The notes under the pieces: generated by a model | The model's input: only the letters and a program-made list of their open reading frames with translations | Told to the model about the DNA's origin: nothing | The model's database searches: none | Origin: Oscillospiraceae bacterium | Lineage (GTDB): Bacteria > Bacillota > Clostridia > Oscillospirales > Oscillospiraceae | Length of the DNA stretch: 64,000 nucleotides | Direction of reading: 5' to 3' | Assembly (NCBI GenBank): GCA_017624715.1 | Contig: JAGAMN010000050.1 | Location: 1 to 64,000 of the forward strand | Shown: in pieces, positions 33,920 to 42,690 of the stretch | Position numbering within the stretch: position 1 is the stretch's first letter | How the letters are laid out: each line of letters begins with the position of its first letter | Translations under genes and position numbers: made by a program

Positions 33920-34758
33920 TGAAGACACCGGAACAGTTAAAAGGATCAATTCGCAGCATGGCGGCAAAGAAAAATCTCCGCGCTCAGGAAGTACTGCAGA
34001 TGTTTCTTTTTGAGAGAGTCCTGGAACGACTGGCTGGCTCCTCTTATCAAAATAATTTCATTTTGAAAGGTGGTTTGCTAATCTCATCTATGATCGGCAT
34101 CAGCGAGCGTACCACGATGGATATGGATACTACTGTTCGTGGCATTCAAATGGAAGAGGATGAAATTGTTGCTACGATACAAGAGATACTTGCTATTGAT
34201 GTTGGCGATGGTATCGTTTTTGAGTATCAAGGCATTGAGCCTATTCGTGAGGATGATGCTTACAATAACTTCCGTGTCCATTTGCGTGCCCAATACGGTA
34301 AGATTGATAGTCCGATGAAGATAGACGTCACAACAGGCGATGTCATTACTCCCGCAGCGGTTCAATATGACTTCCCGATGCTTTTTGAAGAGAAAACTGT
34401 TCCTGTTATGGCATATACGATAGAAACCGTTCTGGCTGAGAAGTATGAAACTATTATCCGGCGTAACATCGGTATGACCAGAGCCAGAGATTATTATGAT
34501 CTGCATACTCTCTATCGTAGCCGTAAGCAGGAGGTTCGACCTGAGATTCTGAAGGCTGCAGTCTTACATACAGCACAGAAGCGAGACTCGGTTGAGGATA
34601 TCCATGACTGGAAAGATATTTTAAAGGAAATTCGGGAAGAACCTCATTTGTATTTGCTGTGGGACAGATATGTGGCCGATAACAAATACATTGGGGAACT
34701 TTCCTTCCATGAGGTACTCGATACCGTGGACGAAGTTGCAGCATTGCTAAATCTGTAA
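33919..34758 (+). CDS. AbiEii-type nucleotidyltransferase toxin
   Basis: This 279-residue toxin has the nucleotidyltransferase core of the AbiEii family: FILKGGLLISSM near 50, then TTMDMDTTV (metal-binding Asp pair), and MKIDVTTGD as third acidic strand, followed by YTIETVLAEKYETIIRR and ARDYYDLHTL. AbiEii toxins block growth, acting on nucleotides or tRNA in studied members. The ATG overlaps the antitoxin stop by one base. Location in a debris-rich pocket points to horizontal acquisition. Confidence 0.92.
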   Translation: MKTPEQLKGSIRSMAAKKNLRAQEVLQMFLFERVLERLAGSSYQNNFILKGGLLISSMIGISERTTMDMDTTVRGIQMEEDEIVATIQEILAIDVGDGIVFEYQGIEPIREDDAYNNFRVHLRAQYGKIDSPMKIDVTTGDVITPAAVQYDFPMLFEEKTVPVMAYTIETVLAEKYETIIRRNIGMTRARDYYDLHTLYRSRKQEVRPEILKAAVLHTAQKRDSVEDIHDWKDILKEIREEPHLYLLWDRYVADNKYIGELSFHEVLDTVDEVAALLNL

Positions 34759-34784
34759 GCTCCAAAAAACAGATGGGTAGACGC

Positions 34785-34833
34785 AGAGCCGATAATCCGA
34801 AGTCTTTTTTGCACGGTTTATCGGCTCTTTTTT
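34785..34833 (+). terminator. Terminator of the AbiE operon
   Basis: AGAGCCGATAA (34785-34795) pairs with TTATCGGCTCT (34818-34828) and ends in TTTTTT. Confidence 0.88.
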
Positions 34834-34929
34834 ATCTTTACAATGTAGGTGTTCAGATTTATAAGTGCATAGCAATCATGATTCAACGGCTTGGAGCCCT
34901 GTGCATTCCCGGAAAAACGAATCAGCTGT

Positions 34930-35046
34930 ATGTCCGCCTATTGTATTGATGTGGGCAAGCTGGCTGAGAAGTCTGGTTTGGAATTTGCATGGGTACCGGA
35001 AAAGCTGTTCCTGTTTGGTATGATTGCGTTCCATGAAAAGGTGTAA
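34930..35046 (+). pseudogene. 38-residue gene fragment
   Basis: ATG to TAA encodes MSAYCIDVGKLAEKSGLEF and WVPEKLFLFGMIAFHEKV, a plausible end of a larger protein. There is no ribosome site and no family is recognised. The surrounding 34834-35080 has nothing else. Confidence 0.3.
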
Positions 35047-35080
35047 CTAAGATTTCGATACAATTATACCAATTTCGCTC

Positions 35081-35109
35081 TTGCAATTTTGTAGAAGATG
35101 AATTATAAT
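35081..35109 (+). promoter_or_regulatory. Promoter of the cobalamin-riboswitch region
   Basis: TTGCAA (35081-35086) and TATAAT (35104-35109) are 17 nt apart, about 18 nt before the first aptamer. No equally good promoter was seen before aptamers 2 or 3. Confidence 0.75.
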
Positions 35110-35126
35110 ATATACGAAAATCGAGC

Positions 35127-35333
35127 AGAGGCTCCTTGGCTGTAAAGACAGATATGTCAGGCTTTGGAGCTACATAAGGGAATGGGGTCAGGACTTTTGT
35201 CCAAATCCCCGCATTTAACCAATACCGTGGGCATCGAGAAATAGATCCGTTGGCGAAAGCCAGTCATTGGGGCAACCTGAGAAGGCAGGATCTACCTTCG
35301 TTTGAGATGCGAGTCGGGAGAACTACTGTGATC
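35127..35333 (+). promoter_or_regulatory. Cobalamin riboswitch 1
   Basis: Blocks of the B12 aptamer occur in order: AAGGGAATGGGGTCAGGACT, TCCCCGC, GCCAGTCATTGGGG with CCTGAGAAGGC, and the B12-box version GATGCGAGTCGGGAGAACTACT near 35306-35327. The sequence differs from the other two copies in the core, so its ligand preference may differ. Confidence 0.88.
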
Positions 35334-35354
35334 GATAGAATATTTGCCAAGAAT

Positions 35355-35406
35355 GGTTATGGTGATGTTCTGCCTTTTTAAGGTATGACCGCCATAACCC
35401 TTTTTT
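35355..35406 (+). terminator. Terminator of riboswitch 1
   Basis: GGTTATGGTG (35355-35364) pairs with CGCCATAACC (35390-35399) and is followed by six Ts. It completes a transcription-terminating riboswitch with no gene before the next one. Confidence 0.85.
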
Positions 35407-35430
35407 GTTTTCTAGCACAATAATTGAATA

Positions 35431-35628
35431 TTTGTTCCCGTGGCCGGATATATCGCAGGACGACTGTCCGGCTGAACAAGAGAATGGGGTGAAAGTCCCC
35501 GCGCTGCCGGCGCTGTAAGTGTCGAGATGGCCTGCCGTTGATGAAAGTCAGTCATTGGAAGTATTTCTGAGAAGGCAGACAGGTTATCGTCCGAGACACG
35601 AGTCAGAAGACCTACGGGAATGGACAAA
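35431..35628 (+). promoter_or_regulatory. Cobalamin riboswitch 2
   Basis: Aptamer with closing stem TTGTTCCCGT ... ACGGGAATGGACAA, GCCGGA/TCCGGC helix, GAATGGGGTGAAAGTCCCCGC, CGCTGTAAG, AGTCAGTCATTGG with TCTGAGAAGGC, and B12 box ACGAGTCAGAAGACCTACG near 35599-35617. Confidence 0.95.
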
Positions 35629-35682
35629 CTCCTTTGTACCCGCGCGATGGGCAAAGGGGTCCGTGATCATGCACGAAAAGCG

Positions 35683-35720
35683 ACTGCGGCAGTAATGCTT
35701 TCATTACTGCCGCAGTTTTT
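35683..35720 (+). terminator. Terminator of riboswitch 2
   Basis: A 15-bp perfect stem (35683-35697 with 35702-35716) is followed by TTTT, 20 nt before the next start codon. Confidence 0.92.
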
Positions 35721-35739
35721 GTTTTGAAAGGAAGAAGCT

Positions 35740-36150
35740 ATGGGATATCCCGGAAGACAGAATATCTATGAATCTACTATCAGACGGATGGTCCAGCAGG
35801 CACTGGAGGAACAGGAAGAGGTGTTCCGAAAAGAGCATGAAGAAGATACAGATGACCAGCTCATTGCCTACCTGAGAAGCTGTGCGCTCCGCTTGCGCCA
35901 CACGCCTTGGCCTGGAGAGATCCTCGGAGGAAGCTACATAGAAGAGAGATTCGGAAGTTGGGATCGGACCCTGATACTGGCAAAGCTTTCTGACCCGCGG
36001 ACTTTGAACCAGCAAAAATCTTTTATCCGCTTTCAGGAAGAGGTGAAAAGGCAAAAGAAAGTATATCGCCGGCGGAAAGCGGAGAAGAAAATTCTTGCAC
36101 AAAAGCGATTGGCACAACAGGCTGCAAAAAAGAAAGAGAAGACAGAATGA
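35740..36150 (+). CDS. Small protein with homing-endonuclease-associated repeat
   Basis: This 136-residue protein has a central region (about 35-80, LIAYLRSCALRLRHTPWPGE, then IEERFGSWDRTLILAKL) that fits the HNH-associated repeat: a helix, PW/PT turn and FGSW motif. The tail (about 95-136) is strongly basic and would suit nucleic-acid binding. No HNH catalytic motif is present, so it is a DNA- or RNA-binding protein rather than a nuclease. It sits between riboswitch 2 and riboswitch 3 with GGAAGAAG before ATG, so B12 should repress it. Its role is unknown. Confidence 0.7.
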   Translation: MGYPGRQNIYESTIRRMVQQALEEQEEVFRKEHEEDTDDQLIAYLRSCALRLRHTPWPGEILGGSYIEERFGSWDRTLILAKLSDPRTLNQQKSFIRFQEEVKRQKKVYRRRKAEKKILAQKRLAQQAAKKKEKTE

Positions 36151-36479
36151 CAGTGTATTATTTGGTGTGTGTGATCCCCTTGCACAGACCTGTAATATAT
36201 ACTGCCGGTTGTTCCCCCTTCCGGCAGTTGATTGCCCCGGTGCCGCCCCTATGGGTGCGGGGCGGCATTGGAGAAACGAGAACCACCGTCATCAGACGGT
36301 TAGATAGAAACCCGGCTTACTTTGTGGCAAATGCGCGACCCGGAGAGCTGTCAAAGGACACGCATTCTTGTTCAGCAGCTGACAGCGAATTCAGCAAGTG
36401 TTGGGGGCGAGAGATTTTTCTGCAAATCAAAGATTGGAATGCACAGGAATGCTGTATGTATTTTGGGCATTTCAATCTG
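36151..36479. other. Unexplained region before riboswitch 3
   Basis: An open frame covering 36147-36650 overlaps the riboswitch and has no ribosome site, so it is not accepted as a gene. Hairpins are present: CTGCCGG..CCGGCAG near 36203-36228, GCCGCCCC..GGGGCGGC near 36243-36269, and ACCGTC/GACGGT near 36284-36300. These could be structured RNA or decayed sequence. Confidence 0.35.
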
Positions 36480-36712
36480 AAGAGTTGCGGCAAAGATCCG
36501 TCTTCAACCGCAGATGATTTGCTGGCGGTTGCGTTGGCTGAACAAGGGAATCCGGTGCAAAACCGGAACACGGCGGATCTGATCCGAGGTGCTGTAAGCA
36601 CGGAGCCTGCTTCCTTCATCGCGAAAGCGAGTCATTGGGTGAAAACCTGAGAAGGCTGGAAGCAGACGCTGAGCGAACGCTCTGAACGTGCAAGTCAGAA
36701 GACCTACGAACT
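36480..36712 (+). promoter_or_regulatory. Cobalamin riboswitch 3
   Basis: Aptamer blocks: CAACCGC/GCGGTTG helix (36499-36525), AAGGGAATCCGGTGCAAAAC, GCTGTAAGCACGG, GCGAGTCATTGGGTG with CCTGAGAAGGC, and B12 box GTGCAAGTCAGAAGACCTACG near 36690-36709. The 5' boundary is approximate. It directly precedes the large surface-protein/ECF operon. Confidence 0.93.
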
Positions 36713-36733
36713 GTGCAGATATCTGCGCAGCTT

Positions 36734-36792
36734 AAGCTAGTATACCGTTTGACCATATGGCTTTGCGGTATAAGCCGGCTAACCCTTTTTTA
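36734..36792 (+). terminator. Terminator/expression platform of riboswitch 3
   Basis: TATACCG (36741-36747) pairs with CGGTATA (36766-36772), extended by AGCT-type outer pairing, and TTTTTT at 36786-36791 follows. The start codon is 45 nt further. Confidence 0.75.
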
Positions 36793-36835
36793 CGCCTTCG
36801 GGCGAATCCATACACAGTCCAAATGAGGAGGTATT

Positions 36836-39640
36836 ATGAAAATTACGAAACAAAGATTGCTTTCCCTGTGCCTTGCAGTTGTTTTGGTGCTGGGAATGGT
36901 TCCCACCGTTGCGCTTGCAGTCCCCGCTGAGAGCGGTGGTGTTTATCAGATCGGAACAGCGGAGGACCTGCTGTGGTTTGCCGAAACGGTCAACGCAGGT
37001 ACTACCGGGATCAGCGCCGTACTGACTGCGGACATTGACCTGACCGAAACTGCCTGGCCCGGCATCGGCAATTACGGCAACCGTTTTGCCGGTTCCTTTG
37101 ATGGTCAGGGTCACACAATCACCTTCAAGGACGCCGGCTGGGGCCTGTTCGGTTATGTTATGGGCAGCAGCGGCGCTCTGGCAACGGTCAAAAATGTCCG
37201 GACAGCCGGTAGTATCAAACTTTCCGGTATCGCCCATAATGCCGGCTATGCCAGCTTTACGAATTGCGTCAACGGAGCCACCATTACATCTGCGTCCTCC
37301 AATGTTGCGGGTATCGTTGGTACTGTCAGCGGCATTACATCCGCAGGTATCACATACTCCGATGTGGCCATCACAAATTGCGGCAATGAAGCCAGCATTA
37401 CCGGCAGTAATTGTATTGGCGGTATTGTAGGCTATTCCCAGACGAACACCCGGCTGAACGGCTGCTATAACACCGGCAACATCCACGGTAGCGAGAATAT
37501 CGGCGGTCTGGTGGGCTATTTGCAGCAGTGGACCGGTACCTGCGAAGTAAAAAACAGCTACAACACCGGCAGAGTGACCGGCAGCACCAATGTTGGCGGT
37601 ATCATCGGCAATATGTATAACGGTGTTGCTGTAATTAACTGCTACAACGCGGGCTACAGCACCTATGCCATTGCAGGCCATCTCTACAATAATACGGCTA
37701 CCATCCAGAACTGCTACTTCCAGGGTACGAAGTCCGCAAAAAGCAGCCCCGACTTTGTATACATTGAGAGCCAGGAGGTCGCCACCAGAGCAACCTCCAA
37801 ATCCGCTTCTGAAATGGCCGGCGCTGACTTTGCATCTGCCCTGGGTGATGCGTTCCGGCAGAGCTGTCCTACCCCGGTCCTGTCCTGGCAGACAGCTGCT
37901 GAACATACCGGAGATGTTTGCGACAACTGCGGCCTGGGCAGCACGGCAAAAGAAGAGTACGACGTATCCTTCCAGTCCCATGACGGCTACACTCTGACCG
38001 GTGCAGATAAGGTAACCCAGGGCGAGGCCTATATTTTCACCATTGCCATCAACGAAGGCTACGAGACCAATTCCAGCTTTGCGGTGAAAGTCAATGGCAC
38101 GGCCGTAACAGCGGCAAGCGATGGCAGCTATACTGTCCTGAATGTCAGCGGCCCCCTGTCTGTTACCGTGTTCGGTGTGCAGGTTATCCCCGGTTCTTAC
38201 GCGGTGAGGCTGCCTGCAGAAGGCTATGGCTATCGGGTAAACGGTGCTACCACCGTAGCAAGAGAAGAGGACTACACCTTTACCATCTCCTTTGTGGATG
38301 GCTTCCAGGCTGGCAGCGATTTCACGGTCATTGCTCAGGAGGTCGTGGATGAAGATCAGACTCCCACGGAGCTGGTTTTAACTGCGAACAGCCAGGGAGT
38401 TTACACCATTGAGAGTGTAACCAGGGAATACCGTATCCTTGTCTCTGGTGTGGAGATGGTTTCCAAGGGCGTCACCGCAACGGTGAATTTCAGCATCACC
38501 GAAGGTCAGAATGAATTCCATGTGGCACCCAACTCTGAGGAAATGCTGCTGGATCAGACAATCACGGTGCCGTACTTCGATCTGTCCTTGTACGGTCTGG
38601 AGCGGTACTACTATAACCCCTACTGCTATGTGGATGAAAATGGTAATATCCGCGGCATCCAGCAGAAGGGCACTCCGGAAAGCGCATACGATCATATCAC
38701 TGTGATGCACGCTTTCATTGTGGCTACGGAAATCTTCTACCTGGAGTATGATCCTGCACAGGCAGGCAAGGGCCTTTCCTACACTAAGGATCCCGCTGGT
38801 TTCAACGAAGCCATCTCCTGGGCGCAGGATGCCGGTTCCAGCTTTATGGATTTCTGGGATCATGGCACCAACCTGAATTACTATCTGAACTATGAGTATC
38901 CCCTGGCATACACCGGCTGGGGCGCTACCTCTGACCAGATCCTGATCGAGACCGGCGATGTGCTCAGCGTTCACATGATCACAGGCAATGCCAGCGGCTC
39001 CCGGTTCGGTTTCTTCAGCGTAAATGATACCGATCAGAAGTATACCGCTGCTGATACCATCGATTCCTATGAAGCAATCCAGGGTGAACGAATCGATCTG
39101 ACCCTTTACTGGACGGCTACCACAGGTAATTATGCTACCGGTTATGAAAGGGTGGCTGATCAAAACATCTATTGGATTGCAACGGATGAAGTGGTTCCGG
39201 ATGTACGGGAATGGAACCGTACTACCTTTGGCAGCACTACGACTGCCAACTTGATTACAGATGCAGACGGCAATGTTACCATCAACACCACCGGTCTGGA
39301 GCCCGGTACTTACTATATTGCGGCCCTGGGTGGCTGGACTGCAGGCGGCGCTGTGGATAATGCAGGCTTCACCTCTGCCGGCGGCGAGACTGGCCCTTCC
39401 GTCTTCAAGCTGACGGTCACAGAGCGAACCCGCGCTTATGGTGATATCAACAATGATGGCAAGATCAATGCTACAGATGCTGCTATGGTTTACAGATATG
39501 TCAATAAGACCGTTTCCCTTACAACGGAGCAACTGATTGTTGCAGATGTGAATGGAGACGGCAAGATCAATGCCACAGATGCAGCCATGATCTATAGAAA
39601 GGTCAATCTGACCTTGGCAGCGTTTCCTGTTGAAACTTAA
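36836..39640 (+). CDS. Secreted GLUG/DUF4430-like/dockerin protein
   Basis: This 934-residue exported protein is first in the B12-controlled operon. It has a signal peptide at 1-28 (ending VALA), a beta-helical region with GLUG-type repeats (GIAHNAGYASFTNC, NCIGGIVGYSQ, ENIGGLVGY, TNVGGIIGN) at about 130-290, two beta-sandwich repeats at about 378-540, and a domain at about 545-720 (VPYFDLSLYGLE, NLNYYLNYEYP, ILIETGDVLSV) resembling the transcobalamin C-terminal (DUF4430) fold. The C-terminal dockerin has two DxNxDGKINATDAAM loops. AGGAGG precedes ATG. The next gene starts 15 nt later. Confidence 0.85.
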   Translation: MKITKQRLLSLCLAVVLVLGMVPTVALAVPAESGGVYQIGTAEDLLWFAETVNAGTTGISAVLTADIDLTETAWPGIGNYGNRFAGSFDGQGHTITFKDAGWGLFGYVMGSSGALATVKNVRTAGSIKLSGIAHNAGYASFTNCVNGATITSASSNVAGIVGTVSGITSAGITYSDVAITNCGNEASITGSNCIGGIVGYSQTNTRLNGCYNTGNIHGSENIGGLVGYLQQWTGTCEVKNSYNTGRVTGSTNVGGIIGNMYNGVAVINCYNAGYSTYAIAGHLYNNTATIQNCYFQGTKSAKSSPDFVYIESQEVATRATSKSASEMAGADFASALGDAFRQSCPTPVLSWQTAAEHTGDVCDNCGLGSTAKEEYDVSFQSHDGYTLTGADKVTQGEAYIFTIAINEGYETNSSFAVKVNGTAVTAASDGSYTVLNVSGPLSVTVFGVQVIPGSYAVRLPAEGYGYRVNGATTVAREEDYTFTISFVDGFQAGSDFTVIAQEVVDEDQTPTELVLTANSQGVYTIESVTREYRILVSGVEMVSKGVTATVNFSITEGQNEFHVAPNSEEMLLDQTITVPYFDLSLYGLERYYYNPYCYVDENGNIRGIQQKGTPESAYDHITVMHAFIVATEIFYLEYDPAQAGKGLSYTKDPAGFNEAISWAQDAGSSFMDFWDHGTNLNYYLNYEYPLAYTGWGATSDQILIETGDVLSVHMITGNASGSRFGFFSVNDTDQKYTAADTIDSYEAIQGERIDLTLYWTATTGNYATGYERVADQNIYWIATDEVVPDVREWNRTTFGSTTTANLITDADGNVTINTTGLEPGTYYIAALGGWTAGGAVDNAGFTSAGGETGPSVFKLTVTERTRAYGDINNDGKINATDAAMVYRYVNKTVSLTTEQLIVADVNGDGKINATDAAMIYRKVNLTLAAFPVET

Positions 39641-39655
39641 GGAGGAGATTCCACT

Positions 39656-42514
39656 ATGAAAAAAATACTTTCCCTGCTGCTGGCTTTTGCCATGGTTATG
39701 GGACTGGCAGTTCCTGTATTTGCAGCAGATGTACCCACTGTTTCCCTGACCGCGGATAAGACCAGCCTTCTGGCCGGTGAAAGCGTCACCGTTACGCTGT
39801 CCATCGACAAGTCCTATACCAATCTGAATGATTTCCAGTTTAATTTCTATTTCGATCCTTCCCTGGTGGAGATTACTGCGAAGGAGATCGGCCCCGCCTG
39901 TGCAAACACCAAGATCGGCAACTGGGGTCCCGACGCCAACGGTGACAATTATTTCGCCGTTAGTGGTATCGATACTGATGGCCTGCCCGTTGTGCTGAAT
40001 GCCGGTGTGGTTGCCACTGTCACCTTCACTGCTCTGGCAGATGTAGATGGCGAGGCGAAATTCTGGGTAGTCGCCGATTCCATCACCGACTACGATGATT
40101 TCACCAATGCTGGAGATAACGCCATTGTTAACAATGTATCCGTTACCGTTGGTGAACCTGCCGATGATAGCACTGTCACCATCCCCGACGGCGCTCCCTT
40201 TACCGCCATCACCACCGATGCAGGCGCTGTTGTTGCCATTGAGCAGCAGGAGAATGTTTCCTTTAACTACGCCGATGTTCCCTATTACATCGTTACCATC
40301 CCCGTGGATGCTGCCACCGTTTATGTTACCGACCCCAACCAGCTGGTTCTGGAGGACTATAACACTGGCGAAATGAAGGCAAGCGCCTATGCTGCCGATA
40401 TTGGCAGCAGCTGGAGCACTCTGTATGTAAACTATGACTACGAAGAGGTGGCTGATGGCATCCAGGTCACCATTCCCCTGAACATGACTGCGGAAGACTG
40501 GTCTGTCGGCACCGTGGAGATGTGCTTTGTTGCCGACGAAGACGGCTATGTGGCCTATGCATATGGCGGTGAGGATTCCAGCTATGCCTGTACCTTCCTG
40601 ATGAGCTTCCAGTATGCCGAGGGCGGCGGGGAAGAGCACACCTGCGTTTACGACCAGCAGAACACCGACGCAAAATACCTGAAGTCTGCTGCTGACTGCG
40701 AGAATGCCGCTGTCTACTACTACAGCTGTTCCTGCGGTGAAACAGGCACTGAGACCTTCACCTCCGGCTCTGCAAACGGTCACGACTGGGCTGATGCCAC
40801 TTGCCAGGCGCCCAAGAAGTGCAACACCTGCGGCGAGGAAGAGGGGACTGTCGCAGACCACAGCTATACCGATGGCAAGTGCATCTGGTGTGGCGCGGAT
40901 GAACCTGTGGCTGCTTACGGCTACTATTTCGCAACCTCCGCTGACATTTCTGCAGAAAATGGCGAAAATGTCAACGTTCAGGTGAAGATCACCGGTCACA
41001 GCGACGGGAATGTCACCAGCTACAACGCATACGATGTGACGCTGACCTTTGACAGCGATAAGCTGGAATACATCAGCTATGACGGCGCTGTCAAGTCTGA
41101 TAACGGTCAGGTAAAGGTTGAGGGCAACACCATTCGCATCGTTGGCTGCGGTGCTACCAAGACTTTTGATGACGAACTGGTAACCCTGACCTTCAAGACC
41201 AAGGCTGAGGGCGAAGCCGAAGTTACCATCAGCAAGGTTCAGGTTTCTGACAAGGAAGAATCTGTAACGGAAGATATCCCTGAGGCAACCGCAAAGCACA
41301 ATGAAGATGATGCCACCGCTGATACCACTCCCGAACAGTCCGTCATCGTGGTTCCCTACAGCGTCACCAAGCCCGACTTCGTCAGCGGTGCGGACAAGGC
41401 CCTCCATGGCGAAAGCTACACCTTCTCCTACAGTGATACCTCCAACTATACCTATTCCGGCCTGAAGGTCACTGTAGCAGGTACCGAAGTTGCTCCTACT
41501 GAGGAAAATGGCATCTACACCATCGAAAATGTCACCGGCACCGTGGTCATTGAAGCCACTCAGACTGCCAATTCCTATGATGTCACCAAGCCTGAAAGTG
41601 TAACCGGTCCCGATCAGGCAACCTACGGTACCGACTATGTGTTCACCGTCACTCCCGGTGAGGATATGGCAATTGAATCCGTTAAGGTCGCGGATGTCGA
41701 TGGCAATGAAATCAGCTACACCATCAATGCTGATGGCGAGTACGTGATTGCAGGCACCGATATCACCGGCGCATTTACCATCACCGTTACCGAAAAGGAA
41801 AAGATGACTACCATCACCTTCTCCGGTATCGAGGCCAGTGAGGTCGAGGGAGGCCTGACCCAGTCTGCCGAGATTGGCAAGGCATTCACCTTCAAGCTGA
41901 ACAAGGCTGAGGGCTTTGACTACACCGTTATGGTTGGCACCACTGAGCTGACCGAAACCGATGGCCAGTACACCATCCCCGCGGATCTGGTCGTGATGGG
42001 CGGCGTTACCGTTACCGTTGCGAAGGTCGATACCAGCAAGGCTGTTGTGGATGTCAGCGAGTATATCAATCTGGATGGCAAGGCCATGTTCCTGGTAACT
42101 GCCAAGTGGGGCGATAAGGTTCTGTCCTATGGTGATCAGACCATGTTCTTCTCCTCCAAGTATACCGTTTCCGGTCAGACCGAGGCTGGTGCATACTGCT
42201 GGCTGGTTGTTTCCACTGACGAAATGAATACCGTTGATCTGGTCAGGGCAGCAGCTGAAGCAGCAATCGTCGAGGCTGCAGAGGGTGTTACCGCAACAGC
42301 CATTGGCTACGACTACGATATTAACGAAACCACCAAGGTTGACGTGAACGACGCTCAGCTGGCTTACGATATGTACAACGCTTCTTACATGGAATTCACT
42401 GAGAACCTGCCTATGCTGAAGTTCCTGGAAGCTGACATGAGCACCGATATGAAGCTGGATGTGCATGATGTTGCTGCGATCATCAATTACATCGTTAACG
42501 GTGCATCCAACTGA
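39656..42514 (+). CDS. Cohesin- and dockerin-bearing surface protein A
   Basis: This 952-residue secreted protein has a signal peptide (1-23), a first cohesin-type beta sandwich (about 24-165, VSLTADKTSLLAGESVTVTL), a conserved Cys-bearing linker (about 330-410, CxxCG-like pairs), and a second cohesin-like domain (about 420-545, AENGENVNVQVKITG). At least three tandem beta repeats follow (about 560-800), then a C-terminal module ending in an atypical dockerin (VDVNDAQLAYD ... DMKLDVHDVAAI). Having both cohesin and dockerin suggests a scaffold that can bind others and be bound. It is paralogous to the next gene. Confidence 0.82.
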   Translation: MKKILSLLLAFAMVMGLAVPVFAADVPTVSLTADKTSLLAGESVTVTLSIDKSYTNLNDFQFNFYFDPSLVEITAKEIGPACANTKIGNWGPDANGDNYFAVSGIDTDGLPVVLNAGVVATVTFTALADVDGEAKFWVVADSITDYDDFTNAGDNAIVNNVSVTVGEPADDSTVTIPDGAPFTAITTDAGAVVAIEQQENVSFNYADVPYYIVTIPVDAATVYVTDPNQLVLEDYNTGEMKASAYAADIGSSWSTLYVNYDYEEVADGIQVTIPLNMTAEDWSVGTVEMCFVADEDGYVAYAYGGEDSSYACTFLMSFQYAEGGGEEHTCVYDQQNTDAKYLKSAADCENAAVYYYSCSCGETGTETFTSGSANGHDWADATCQAPKKCNTCGEEEGTVADHSYTDGKCIWCGADEPVAAYGYYFATSADISAENGENVNVQVKITGHSDGNVTSYNAYDVTLTFDSDKLEYISYDGAVKSDNGQVKVEGNTIRIVGCGATKTFDDELVTLTFKTKAEGEAEVTISKVQVSDKEESVTEDIPEATAKHNEDDATADTTPEQSVIVVPYSVTKPDFVSGADKALHGESYTFSYSDTSNYTYSGLKVTVAGTEVAPTEENGIYTIENVTGTVVIEATQTANSYDVTKPESVTGPDQATYGTDYVFTVTPGEDMAIESVKVADVDGNEISYTINADGEYVIAGTDITGAFTITVTEKEKMTTITFSGIEASEVEGGLTQSAEIGKAFTFKLNKAEGFDYTVMVGTTELTETDGQYTIPADLVVMGGVTVTVAKVDTSKAVVDVSEYINLDGKAMFLVTAKWGDKVLSYGDQTMFFSSKYTVSGQTEAGAYCWLVVSTDEMNTVDLVRAAAEAAIVEAAEGVTATAIGYDYDINETTKVDVNDAQLAYDMYNASYMEFTENLPMLKFLEADMSTDMKLDVHDVAAIINYIVNGASN

Positions 42515-42547
42515 TCTTCTTGAGATGACCTGACGCTTAGACCTGTT

Positions 42548-42572
42548 CCTCCCCCGCGAAAAGCGGGGGAGG
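42548..42572 (+). other. Intra-operon hairpin
   Basis: CCTCCCCCGC (42548-42557) pairs with GCGGGGGAGG (42563-42572) with a GAAAA loop and no T tract. It may protect or set the 3' end of an upstream mRNA segment. The remaining 118 nt to the next start codon have no clear promoter. Confidence 0.55.
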
Positions 42573-42690
42573 GAATCAGTATAATTTGGGGACTGACAGG
42601 TGTGGCCCGAAAAAACGGACGATAGCTGTCAATTTCTGATTTTTCCATTCCGACGGAATGTTACCTACTCGATACAGGAGGCATTTGCGA

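Noticed and set aside
36147..36650. 167-residue plus-strand ORF
   Set aside because: It runs into cobalamin riboswitch 3 and has no ribosome site; the conserved RNA explains the sequence.
38378..42466. 1362-residue minus-strand ORF
   Set aside because: It spans two well-supported secreted-protein genes in antisense, has no signal or domain, and reflects codon bias.
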